64,000 nucleotides of DNA from DASSUW01 sp963803335 (lineage in GTDB: Bacteria; Actinomycetota; Thermoleophilia; Solirubrobacterales; Solirubrobacteraceae). The notes beneath the pieces are model-generated. The model worked only from the letters and a program-made list of their open reading frames with translations. It had not been told where the DNA came from and ran no database searches. Made by a program: the position numbers and the translations under genes. How positions within the stretch are numbered: position 1 is the first letter of the stretch; each line of letters begins with the position of its first letter. The stretch covers positions 1 to 64,000 of the forward strand of contig CAWDME010000015.1 in assembly GCA_963803335.1 (NCBI GenBank). Direction: 5' to 3'. Shown piece by piece: positions 1-8,873 of the stretch.

Positions 1-655
1 GCGGGCGCGGCCACCCCGCCGCCCCCGTCGGCGACGGGGGACCGCTACGGCCGCGCCGACGGCCAGCTCTTCGTCGTCGCCACCCCGCTGGGCGAGGCGG
101 TCGAGCGGCCGGCCGCCGAGTGGCAGGCGCCTGCCCTGAGCGCGCTGTCGCTCTACCAGATCGAGAAGGCGACGATCGAGCGCGGCGGGAAGAAGGTGAC
201 CCTGGCGCGCGACGGCACCGAGTGGAAGCGGGGCGACGACAAGATCCCCTACACCCCGGTGAGCGAACTGTTCTACGCGCTGACCGGCGCCCACGCCGAC
301 CGCTTCCTCCGCCGCGCCGAAGCCCGTGCCGACGGCGCCGCGCTCGACGCCCCGACCCTCATCGTCTCCCTCGAGACCGCCGGCCCGGTCCCCGCCCCGC
401 CCCCGCTCCCGCTAACGACGCCGCCGCCAAGCCGGCGGCCGGCGAGGCCCCCGAAATCCTGACCCTCTATCCCCCGCCGCCGCCCTCGGCGGCGAGGTAC
501 CGGCGACCGCCAGTGGCCGCGACTTCGTGCTCCTGCTGCCCAAGGACGCCGCCGACAAGATCTTCGACAAGCTCGACCGGCTGGAGAAGGCCGAACCGGT
601 CAAGCCCGAGCCGGTCCAGCCCGAGGGTGAGGCAAAGGCGGGAGCTGAGCGCGGC
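1..655 (+). pseudogene. DUF4340-like protein C-terminal part, frameshifted, runs in from outside the window
   Basis: An open frame enters at base 1 and reads to a stop at 462. It carries the pattern of DUF4340-type proteins: a short 'R-x-DG-x-LFVV' strand, an 'IEKATIERGGKKVTLARDG' stretch and 'W-K-R-x-D' afterwards. The same type of protein continues in a second frame over about 410-485 (PEILTLYPP) and in a third from about 490 (VLLLPKDAADKIFDKLDRL, then a Pro/Glu-rich tail), so two frame changes are needed to read it through. The cellular role of DUF4340 proteins is not established; some sit in gliding/ABC-exporter gene clusters. The breaks may be real decay or poor sequence, because the neighbouring mutase is broken in the same way. 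The family assignment rests on pattern only. Confidence 0.4.
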
Positions 656-670
656 TCTAGGTCGAATCCC

Positions 671-1821
671 CTAGGCCGAATCCCGATACTCGCCGTACAC
701 CCGCCGCAGGGCGTGGGAGATCTCGCCCAGGGTGACCTCGGCGCGGACGCAGGCGAGGATCGGCGGCATCAGGTTGCGGTCCTCGGCCGCCGCCGCCGAC
801 AGCTCGGCGAGGGCGCTGGCGGCGCGGCCGGCGTCGCGGCGGGCGCGGAGGGCCTGAAGCCGGCCTACCTGGTCGGCTTCGAGGGCGGGGTCGATCTCCA
901 ACACCTCGGTGGGCGCCCCCTCTTCGGCGGCGTAGGCGTTGATCCCCACCACCTTCGTCAGGGCCTCCTGGAAGGGCTCGCTGGTAGGCGTAGGCGGCGT
1001 CGGCGATCTCTTTCTGCTGGAACCCCTTCTCGACCACCACCCGGGCGCCGCCCAGCTCGTCGATCCGCTCGACGTAGGCGCGGGCCCGGCGGACGATCTC
1101 GTCGGTCCACGCCTCGATCACCCAGGCGCCGCCCAGCGGGTCGGCGACCTCGGCCACCCCGCTTTCGCAGGCGATCACCTGCTGGGTGCGCAGGGCGAGC
1201 AGGGCGGTGTCCTCGGTGGGCAGCCCGAGGGCTTCGTCGAGGGCGTTGGTGTGGAGCGACTGGGTGCCGCCCAGGCCGCCGCCAGGGCCTGGATCGCCAC
1301 CCGCACGACGTTGTTGGTGGGCTGCTGGGCGGTCAGGGTGGAGCCGGCGGTCTGGGTGTGGAAGCGCAGCCAGAGCGAGCGCTCGTTCTTGGGGTGGAAG
1401 CGCTCGCGCACCAGCTCGGCCCACAGCCGGCGGGCGGCCCGAAACTTCGCCACCTCTTCGAGGAAGTTGTTGTGGGCGTTGAAGAAGAAGGAGACGCGGG
1501 GGGCGAAGTCGTCGACGGCGAGGCCGCGGTCGATCGCCGCCTGCAGGTAGCAGAGGCCGTTGGCGAGCATGAAGGCCACCTCCTGGACCGCCGTCGAGCC
1601 GGCCTCGCGCATGTGATAGCCGGAGACCGAGATGGTGTTCCAGGCGGGGACCTCGGCGGCGCAGAACTCGATGACGTCGGTGACCAGCTTGAGGGAGGGG
1701 CCCGGCGGGTAGATGAAGGTGCCGCGGGCGGCGTACTCCTTGAGGATGTCGTTCTGCACCGTGCCGCCGAGCCGGTCCCAGGCCACCCCCTGCTCCTCGG
1801 CCACCACCAGGTAGAGGGCCG
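671..1821 (-). pseudogene. Methylmalonyl-CoA mutase-type large subunit (catalytic barrel), truncated and frameshifted
   Basis: The protein is unmistakable in pieces. From about 1821 down to 1283 one frame gives EEQGVAWDRLGGTVQNDILK, the FIYPP segment, the SGYHMREAG motif and QTAGSTLTAQQPTNN, all hallmarks of B12-dependent acyl-CoA mutase barrels that bind the CoA ester. The chain resumes in a second frame with SLHTNALDEALGLPTE and DPLGGAW, then in a third (671-952) with VVGINAY and ENLMPPI-like ends. Two frameshifts, at about 1283 and 985, break it. The N-terminal third of the barrel is absent: at about 1821 the sequence switches to another gene. No cobalamin-binding domain follows, which suits the separate-subunit type. 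Either a pseudogene or an assembly artefact. Confidence 0.8.
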
Positions 1822-1913
1822 ACCGCCAGGCTCAACAGCACGTACGCGACGATGCCGGCCGACCGGCTGGCGAGCCACCAGGCGTGGCTGAGGACGTCGC
1901 GATCGGCGCTCAT
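1822..1913 (-). pseudogene. N-terminal stub of a ferric-reductase-like membrane protein
   Basis: The ATG at 1913 overlaps the ApbE stop (ATGA). About 30 residues follow: an acidic start, then AWWLASRSAGIVAYVLLSLAV, one hydrophobic helix typical of the first segment of ferric-reductase-like transmembrane proteins, which often sit beside ApbE flavin transferases. After about 1822 the reading frame is replaced by mutase sequence (ALYLVVAEEQG in another frame), so the remaining membrane helices are missing. Neighbourhood and overlap suggest it was the second gene of an apbE operon and was cut by a deletion or an assembly join. Confidence 0.5.
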
Positions 1914-2830
1914 GCGGCGAGCAACACGACAGGACGGGGCTCGACGATCTCGATCCGGCCGTCTTCGTGGTGGAGCACGCCGCCGCGCTCCAGCACGCGG
2001 CGCGCCCGGCGGGGGCCGGAGAGCAGGGCCGCCTTGGCGAGCACCTCGGCCTCGAGCGCGGACGCCGCCACCGCGGTGACGGCGACGAGCCCGGTCCAGG
2101 CCGGCACGCCGCGACCCGGGTCCAGCAGGTGGTGCGCGAAGCCGCCGCCGCGCCGCTGCCACAGGCGCCCGCTGATCCCGGACGTGGCGACGCCGCCCGC
2201 CGCCACCGCGAGCCGGTGCACCTCGTCGCCGCGGGCGTCGCGCACCGCGACGCCCCACGGCGGCTCTCCTCCCACGGCGAGGTCCCCGCCGCAGGCGATC
2301 GCGTAGCGGATTCCGGCCGGGAGTTGCGCGGCCGCGAGGTCGGCGGCCATGCCCTTCGCCAGGCCGCCGGAGTCCAGCCGCACGCCCGGCTCTCGGCGCA
2401 CCGCGCCGCCCTCCAGCGAGACGCCGAGCGGGCCGCGCGGCGTGGCGGGGCGGCGCGCCGGAGCCGCGGCCAGTGCCGCGGCCAGCGAAGCGGGCCGCGC
2501 GCCGGCGCGCGATGCGCGGTAGCCCGCGGCCTCGAGCGCGTCGAGCAGCGTGGCGTCGACGAGGCCGCCACTGGCCTGGTGTGCCCAGACCGCGGCGCGC
2601 ACGAGCGCGGCGAGCGCCGGCGACACCGGCACCACGGCGCGGGGATCGCGGTTGAGCGCGCACAGCTCGCTGGCCGGGTCAAAGCGCGTGAGCGACCGCT
2701 CGATCCCGTCGATCGTCGCCCGCGCAGCGGCGGCCAGCCGGTCGAGCTCGGCCGGCGACCGGTCGACCGACTCGAGCCGGATCCGCGCCTCCGAGCCCAT
2801 CGAGGCAAAACGCTGGTCGACGCGATTCAT
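1910..2830 (-). CDS. apbE: ApbE-family FAD:protein FMN transferase
   Basis: About 306 residues with the ApbE layout: N-terminal MGSEARI-like strand (family 'MGT' segment), the acidic SLTRFDPASELCALN segment, DATLLDALEAAGY, the LDSGGLAKGMAADL motif (family D-x-GG-x-AKGYAVD), a central CGGDLAVGG nucleotide segment and HHLLDPGRGVP (family H-I-x-DP). The enzyme moves FMN from FAD to a Thr/Ser of a partner flavoprotein, normally at the outer face of the membrane. No signal peptide is visible. The ATG at 2830 overlaps the stop of the upstream anchored protein, and its own stop overlaps the start of the ferric-reductase stub, so the three form an operon. The likely acceptor would have been that membrane partner. 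Confidence 0.85.
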   Translation of the reverse strand: MNRVDQRFASMGSEARIRLESVDRSPAELDRLAAAARATIDGIERSLTRFDPASELCALNRDPRAVVPVSPALAALVRAAVWAHQASGGLVDATLLDALEAAGYRASRAGARPASLAAALAAAPARRPATPRGPLGVSLEGGAVRREPGVRLDSGGLAKGMAADLAAAQLPAGIRYAIACGGDLAVGGEPPWGVAVRDARGDEVHRLAVAAGGVATSGISGRLWQRRGGGFAHHLLDPGRGVPAWTGLVAVTAVAASALEAEVLAKAALLSGPRRARRVLERGGVLHHEDGRIEIVEPRPVVLLAA

Positions 2831-3144
2831 GACACTTGCGTGCTCGGCGGGTCCGAGTCCGGCGCGCCGAAGTCGGGCTGGGAGGGCGTCTGCTCGTCGG
2901 GCGAGACGGTGCCGGGCGGCGACGCGCTGTCCGGCGCCGAGTCGCTGTCCGGCGCCGAGTCGCTCTCCGGCGGCGAGGTGGTGTCCGGTTGTCTCTGCGT
3001 CTGGGTCTGGGTGGCGCCCGAGCGCAGCCCCGGATCGGCGCCCGCGCGCACGCGCCCCGCGAGGAACGCGAGGATGACCGCGAACAGCACAACGGTCGTG
3101 CCCGCGAGGCGTCGCCACGTCGGTTCCCACGGCGATCGGCTCAT
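2827..3144 (-). CDS. Small membrane-anchored protein with Asp/Ser/Pro-rich tail
   Basis: About 105 residues. One N-terminal membrane helix (TTVVLFAVILAFLAG, residues about 17-31) is followed by a low-complexity tail rich in Asp, Ser, Pro and Gln, with four short 'SAPDSD'-like repeats and a TQTQTQ run. The topology suggests a cytoplasmic start with an extracytoplasmic tail. It overlaps the ApbE start, so it is the first gene of that operon and may carry a flavin acceptor Ser/Thr or serve as a spacer at the cell surface; this is inference from position only. An upstream in-frame ATG at 3159 is possible; 3144 is chosen because it leaves more promoter space from the divergent gene at 3251. Confidence 0.55.
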   Translation of the reverse strand: MSRSPWEPTWRRLAGTTVVLFAVILAFLAGRVRAGADPGLRSGATQTQTQRQPDTTSPPESDSAPDSDSAPDSASPPGTVSPDEQTPSQPDFGAPDSDPPSTQVS

Positions 3145-3250
3145 GCCCGCAGCGTGCAAGGCCCGGTTGTGACCAGCCTAAGAGGCCGTCTTCGACTTCT
3201 CTTCAGTTGTCCTTAGCCTGTTCACAAGCGGCCGGGGCACGCTCCTGGCC

Positions 3251-4063
3251 ATGCGCAAGAGCAAGCAGACCACTGCGCTCGCCCTCGTCGGCGCCATCGC
3301 GCTGGCCTCGGGCGCCTACGCGCTCGGCAGCCAGTCCGGCGACGGATCGGCGCAGGCAGCCAAGACCAACGTTCCCGGCGCGCCTCCATACGGCGGCCCC
3401 GGACCCGGACCCGGGCGCGGGTTCGGCCGGCCACCCGGCGCGCGGCCTGACCTGAGCGCCCTGGCGACCAAGCTCGGCGTCACGGACGCCGCCCTCCAGA
3501 ACGCGCTCGCGGACCTGCGCGCCGACCGGCCCGATCCGAAGGGCCTGCGCGGCGACCTCGCCCAGGAGTTCGCCGACGCGCTCGGCATCCCGGTCGCGAA
3601 GGTGCAGGCCGCGTTCGACAAGCTCGGGCCCAAGCGTGACGGCCACGCCCGGGGCGATTTCGCGGCCGCGCTCGCGAAGCAGCTCGGCGTTAGCACCGCC
3701 AAGGTGCAGGCCGCTCTGGACGCGCAGCGCGACCACCGCGGCGACCCGGCCGCACTGGCGAAGGCGCTCGGCGTCACCGAGGAGAAGCTCCGCCAGGCGT
3801 TCGAGTCGCTGCGGCCCGACCACGGGCCGCCCGGCGCCCGCGACCATCACGGCCCGGACACCGCCGCGCTCGCCAAGGAGCTCGGCGTGAGCGAAGCGAA
3901 GCTCCAGGCCGCATTCGCGAAGGTGCGCGCCGCGCACGAGGCCGACGAGGCCAAGCTGCGCGACCAGTTCGCCCAGAAGCTCGCCGACAAGCTCAACATC
4001 GACGTCGCCAAGGTCAAGGACGCGCTGGCCGACTTCGCCCCGTTTGGAAGGCACCACCCGTAA
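3251..4063 (+). CDS. Secreted protein of six helical repeats
   Basis: 270 residues. A Sec signal peptide is clear (MRKSK, then TTALALVGAIALASGAYA). A Gly/Pro-rich linker (about 40-60) precedes six copies of an approximately 20-residue helical unit of the form L-A-x-x-LG-V-x-x-x-K-L/V-Q-x-A-F/L-x-x-L, for example LAKQLGVSTAKVQAAL and LAKELGVSEAKLQAAF, separated by charged Asp/Arg/His-rich links. Such repeats occur in exported actinobacterial proteins without known function. The roughly 105 bases between this gene and the divergent 3144 gene must hold both promoters. The coding region ends where the response regulator begins, so sensing of envelope conditions by the next genes is possible but unproved. 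Confidence 0.8.
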   Translation: MRKSKQTTALALVGAIALASGAYALGSQSGDGSAQAAKTNVPGAPPYGGPGPGPGRGFGRPPGARPDLSALATKLGVTDAALQNALADLRADRPDPKGLRGDLAQEFADALGIPVAKVQAAFDKLGPKRDGHARGDFAAALAKQLGVSTAKVQAALDAQRDHRGDPAALAKALGVTEEKLRQAFESLRPDHGPPGARDHHGPDTAALAKELGVSEAKLQAAFAKVRAAHEADEAKLRDQFAQKLADKLNIDVAKVKDALADFAPFGRHHP

Positions 4064-4257
4064 CCGCCGCCGAGCCCCTCGTCCTCGTCGTTGACGACGA
4101 GGCGCCGGTGCGACAGGCCCTCGAGCGCGCGCTCGCGCTCGAGGGCTTTGCCGTGGACACGGCTGCGGGCGGCCACGCCGCGCTCGCCGCGGTCGCACGC
4201 CGTCCGCCGGCGGTGATCGTCCTCGACGTGACGATGCCCGACCTCGACGGCCGGCTC
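4060..4257 (+). pseudogene. Response regulator, receiver domain fragment
   Basis: The frame reads LVLVVDDEAPVRQAL, then VIVLDVTMPDLDG, the first half of a CheY-like receiver: the acidic pair DD near the start and the phospho-acceptor Asp in VLDVTMPD are present. After about 63 residues the homology stops at CTCGACGGCCGG and the DNA continues, in another frame, inside a histidine kinase. The rest of the receiver (Thr/Ser and Lys switch residues) and any DNA-binding output domain are missing. No ATG is seen near the start; GTG at 4108 would remove the acidic pair, so translation probably began further upstream or at a rare codon. The preceding stop is at 4061-4063, so the two would be almost contiguous. 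Confidence 0.7.
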
Positions 4258-5340
4258 GTTCGCGCAGGTCGCCTACGGCGGCGACGTGGTCGACCGTCAG
4301 GGCGACGTCCCCGACAACCCGCCCGCCGTGCCGGACACCGACGGGCTCTCGACGGTCACGATCGCCGGGGAGCACTGGCGCGCGCTGACTGCGACGCTCG
4401 GCGACCAGCGCGTGGAGGTGCTCACGACGCTCACGCCGGTCGAGGATCGCGTCGCCACGACGCGCCGGCTCGTGCTCGCGATCGGGCTCGTCGCCCTGCT
4501 CATCACCGGCCTCGCGGCGTGGGTGTTCACCTCGCTGACCCTGCGTCCCCTCGCACGGCTGCGGGCCGGCGCGGCGCGCATCGGCAGCGCCGACGACCTC
4601 CGCCTTCCCGCGGACGACGGGCCCGACGAGGTCCGCACCCTCGCCTGCACGCTCAACGACATGCTCGCGCGCCTGCAGACGGCGATGGAGGCGACCCGCC
4701 GCTTCGCCGCCGACGCCGGCCACGAGCTGCGCACGCCGCTCACCGGCATGCGGGCGAACCTGGATGCGCTGCAGCGCAACCCCGGCCTGCCGCCCGAGCA
4801 GCGCGGCGCCCTCATCCGGGAAACGACCGGTGAGCTCGAGCGCGCCGTCCACCTGCTCGAAGGGCTCCAGGCGCTGGCGCGCGGCGAGGCCGCGGAGAGC
4901 CTGCCGCGCGAGGACGTCGAGCTCGACGAGCTGCTCGACGCCGCCGTTTACGCGGCCCGGCGCCGCCACCCCGCGACGCGCTACACGCTCGACGAGCCGT
5001 TCGACGCCGCGCCCGTCCGCGGCTGGCCGGACGGCCTGCGGCTGCTGGTCGACAACCTGCTCGACAACGCGGCCCTGCATGGCGGCGGCGACGTGCACGT
5101 CGGCCTGGCGCGCAGCAACGGCCATCTCGTGCTGCGCGTGGAAGACGACGGGCCCGGCGTGCGGCCGGCCGACCGCGACCGGCTGCTCGAGCCGTTCGTG
5201 CGTGCGGCCGAGGCCGGCGCTCCCGGCACCGGCCTCGGCCTCACGATCGTCGCACAGCAAGCGGCGCTGCACGGCGGCGCCGTCGCGCTGCGCGAGTCGC
5301 GCCTCGGCGGGCTGGCCGTCGAGGCGCGACTCAGCGTCTC

Positions 5341-5344
<4 letters not shown>
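4258..5344 (+). pseudogene. Sensor histidine kinase, N-terminally truncated
   Basis: From about 4258 the frame reads a periplasmic-type segment, one membrane helix (LVLAIGLVALLITGLAAWVF), a HAMP domain (LTLRPLARLRAGAARI), the H-box FAADAGHELRTPLTGMRAN with phospho-acceptor His, the N-box LLVDNLLDNAALHGGG, the G1 box VEDDGPGV and the G2 box GTGLGLTIV. The catalytic half is intact to the stop. The first membrane helix and most of the sensor domain are missing, replaced by receiver sequence in a different frame. The longest ORF with a start begins at GTG 4286, but no ribosome site is evident. The original order was receiver gene followed by kinase gene, a usual two-component operon; about half of each is lost at the join. 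Confidence 0.75.
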
Positions 5345-6420
<1,076 letters not shown>

Positions 6421-6467
6421 CCCGCGCCGTCGCGGCGCAGGGGCCGCGGCGCACCAGCGAGCTTCGG

Positions 6468-7436
6468 TTACCCCGCGGCGATCAGACCCGTCTCCGTCAG
6501 ATACTCCTTGGCGACCTCGGCGGGATCCTTGCGGTCGAGGTCCACGCGCGCGTTGAGCTCCTGCATGTTCTCGTCGGTCAGCTGCTCCTGGATCTGCCGC
6601 AGCGCCTTCGGCAGGTCCGGGCCGGCCGCGGCGGCCGTCGAGTCCTTCATGACCAGCGTGGAGTTGTAGGGCGGGAACATGCCGCGGTCGTCCTCGAGCA
6701 GCACCTCTTTCTCGCGATGGATCTGCGGGTCGGTGGTGAAGACGATCGACACGTCGGCGCGGCCGGAGCTGAGCACGAGGTGGCGCTGCGGGATCGGGAC
6801 GGCGACGAACTTCTTGAAATGGAGGCCGTAGACCTGCTCCAGGCCGAGCAGGCAGTCGAGCCGCTCGCGGCACTCGGGCGAGCCGAACAGCGTCAGCTTC
6901 TGCGCCTTGCCGGCGAGGTCGGAGATGTTCTTGAGGTGCAGCCGCTCGGCCGTGTCGGCGGTCACCGCGACTTCGTTCGACGAGGTGAACGGCGTCGGCG
7001 GGAACGCGGTCAGGCCCTCGGCCGCGAACTCGCGCTTGGCTTCCTGATAGGCCGCCTCGGGATTCTTGGGCAGCTCGCCGGCCTTGCGGCCGAAGAACGA
7101 CAGCAGCGCCGTGCCCGTGTATTCGGGGTAGGCCGAGATCTCGCCGGACTTGAGCGCGGCAAGCGCCCGATGCTCGTCGCCGAGGTTGAGGTCCTTCTTG
7201 ACGGTGTAGCCGGCCGCGTGCAGCCCCTGGGTGTAGATCTCGCCGAGCACCCGCTGCTCGGTGAAGTTCTTCGACCCGATCGTGAGCCGCACCTTGGCGT
7301 TTGCCGGGTTGCGCCGGATCTTCCCGCCCGACTGGCCTCCGGACTGCGTGGGCGAGGGGGAGGGCGTGCCGTTGTCATCACCCCCGCAGGCGGCAACGAG
7401 CGCTGCACACAGGAGCACGAGCAGGACCCACCTCAT
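6468..7436 (-). CDS. Osmoprotectant (glycine betaine/choline) ABC transporter substrate-binding lipoprotein
   Basis: 322 residues. Lipoprotein signal MRWVLLVLLCAALVAAC with the lipobox Cys at about 17, then a Ser/Pro/Gly linker. The binding domain opens with LTIGSKNFTEQRVLGEIY, the signature of the OpuAC/ProX/OsmF family, and has SAYPEYTGTAL and ADVSIVFTTDPQI. It would capture a quaternary ammonium osmolyte outside the membrane and deliver it to a ProV/ProW-type importer. No permease or ATPase is adjacent, so the transporter must be encoded elsewhere. The start at 7436 places the hydrophobic signal at the N-terminus; the longer in-frame start at 7469 would overlap into gatD spacing and add a basic leader that is not needed. 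Confidence 0.85.
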   Translation of the reverse strand: MRWVLLVLLCAALVAACGGDDNGTPSPSPTQSGGQSGGKIRRNPANAKVRLTIGSKNFTEQRVLGEIYTQGLHAAGYTVKKDLNLGDEHRALAALKSGEISAYPEYTGTALLSFFGRKAGELPKNPEAAYQEAKREFAAEGLTAFPPTPFTSSNEVAVTADTAERLHLKNISDLAGKAQKLTLFGSPECRERLDCLLGLEQVYGLHFKKFVAVPIPQRHLVLSSGRADVSIVFTTDPQIHREKEVLLEDDRGMFPPYNSTLVMKDSTAAAAGPDLPKALRQIQEQLTDENMQELNARVDLDRKDPAEVAKEYLTETGLIAAG

Positions 7437-7447
7437 CGCGGGTAACG

Positions 7448-8182
7448 CTAAACCCCGGCCGCGCGGCACGCGGCGGCGTGGGCGGCCGCTTCGAGCGCGT
7501 CGTCGAGCCGCGCGAGCACTTCGGGCGCGATGCCGAGCGCTGTGGCGGTGAGCCAGTCGGCGAAGTGCGCGTTCTTCGGAAGCAGCGGACCGTGGAGATA
7601 GGTGCCCACCACCGTGCCGTGTGGGCCGCCGCGCACACCCTCGTAGCCGGACCGGCCGTCGTTGCCGTGGCCTCGCAGCACGCGCCCGAGCGGCCGGGCG
7701 CCGGCGCCGAGCCGCGTCCGCCCGCCGTGGTTCTCGAAGCCGGCGAGCACCTGGCCGTCGTCGAGCTCGATCGCCACGTTGCCGATCAGCCGTGGGCCGT
7801 CCTCACGGACGGTCTCGAGGTCGACCAACTCGACGCCCGGCAGCCGCTCGGCGCCCATCTCGTAGCCGGACCCGAGCAGCTGGTAGCCGCCGCAGACCGC
7901 GAACACGACCGCACCGCGGTCGGCGGCGGCGTGCAGCGCGTCGCGCTTGGTCTGCACCATGTCGCGCGCGCACAGCGCCTGGTCGCGATCCTGGCCGCCG
8001 CCGATATAGAACAGGTCGTGCGCGTCGGGATCGAGCGGGTCACCGAGGCCGGCGCCGGCCAGCTCGAAGCCGATGCCGCGCCACTCGCAGCGCCGCTCGA
8101 GCAGCAGCAGGTTTCCGCGGTCGGCGTAGATGTTCAGCAGGTCCGGGTACAGCGCGCAGACCCGCAGCGTCCCGTCAGCCAC
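7448..8182 (-). CDS. gatD: Lipid II isoglutaminyl synthase, glutaminase subunit GatD
   Basis: 244 residues of a CobB/CobQ-type class I glutamine amidotransferase. Features: LYPDLLNIYADRGNLL at the start, GGGQDRDQ, the nucleophile elbow AVCGGYQLLG with Cys at about 97, FENHGGRT, and GTYLHGPLLPKN with the catalytic His. GatD releases ammonia from glutamine and passes it to MurT, which amidates the alpha-carboxyl of D-glutamate in lipid II at the inner membrane face. murT lies two genes upstream in the same operon, separated by a methyltransferase gene. The GTG start at 8182 overlaps the methyltransferase stop by eight bases, indicating translational coupling. Confidence 0.92.
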   Translation of the reverse strand: MADGTLRVCALYPDLLNIYADRGNLLLLERRCEWRGIGFELAGAGLGDPLDPDAHDLFYIGGGQDRDQALCARDMVQTKRDALHAAADRGAVVFAVCGGYQLLGSGYEMGAERLPGVELVDLETVREDGPRLIGNVAIELDDGQVLAGFENHGGRTRLGAGARPLGRVLRGHGNDGRSGYEGVRGGPHGTVVGTYLHGPLLPKNAHFADWLTATALGIAPEVLARLDDALEAAAHAAACRAAGV

Positions 8183-8873
8183 GCAGCAGCACCACCTCGG
8201 AGCCGACGTGATCGGGCGTCGGGTCGATGTGCAGCGGCGGCTCAGGATGCAGACCGGCCGCGGCGCCCTCGGCGCCCAGTGACTCGGCCGTCAGCTCGGC
8301 CAGCACGATGACGTCGTGCTCCGTCGTGCCCGGCGGGATCACGCGGCGCATCCGCTCGATCCGCGTGCCGCCCGGAATCGGCCGGACGGCGATCGGTTGC
8401 GAGACGTAGCGCGTGCCGGCGTTCTCGCCAACGTCCGGCGGCGGCAGCTCGGCGCCGTCGAACGTCTCCAGGTCGGCGGCGATGGCGAGAGCGACGAGCC
8501 CGCCGGGCGCAAGGGCGCGGCGGGCGCAGGCGAAGAACCCGGCGCGCGCGGCCGCGTCGGGCAGGAGTTGGATCGTCTGCATCGGCACGGCGACGAGCAT
8601 GAACGGCCCCTCGACGGCGAACGCGGCGGCGTCGGCGACGACCGTGGGGATCTCGAGGCCTTCGGCGCGGGCGCGCGCGGCGAGCACCGCAAGCAGCTCC
8701 GCGTCGTGGTCGAGCGCGGTCACGGTGCAACCGGCGCGGGCGAGCGGCAACGCCACACGGCCGGTCCCCGCGCCGACGTCGAGCACGCTGCCGCCGGCGG
8801 CCAGCTCCTCCCACAGCGGCAGGTCGGCCGCGTAGGCGCCGCACTCGATGTCGTGCCAGATCGCCGTGCTCAC
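8175..8873 (-). CDS. Class I SAM-dependent methyltransferase
   Basis: 232 residues. Motif I is clear (GSVLDVGAGTGRVALPLA, about 30-47), followed by the acidic end of strand 2 (VTALDHDAELL), VVADAAAF and the motif IV region FMLVAVPMQTIQLL. The C-terminal part has the beta-meander (RIERMRRVIPPGTTEHDV) seen in small-molecule methyltransferases of this type. The substrate is unknown. It starts with GTG at 8873 inside a four-base overlap with the murT stop, and its own stop overlaps gatD, so it is embedded between the two subunits of the lipid II amidation enzyme. That position suggests a cell-wall or lipid substrate, but the sequence does not show it. Confidence 0.85.
   Translation of the reverse strand: MSTAIWHDIECGAYAADLPLWEELAAGGSVLDVGAGTGRVALPLARAGCTVTALDHDAELLAVLAARARAEGLEIPTVVADAAAFAVEGPFMLVAVPMQTIQLLPDAAARAGFFACARRALAPGGLVALAIAADLETFDGAELPPPDVGENAGTRYVSQPIAVRPIPGGTRIERMRRVIPPGTTEHDVIVLAELTAESLGAEGAAAGLHPEPPLHIDPTPDHVGSEVVLLRG

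Noticed and set aside
527..1891. Long plus-strand ORF through the mutase
   Set aside because: Apart from its first 40 codons it is the antisense shadow of the mutase; low-complexity Arg/Gly composition.
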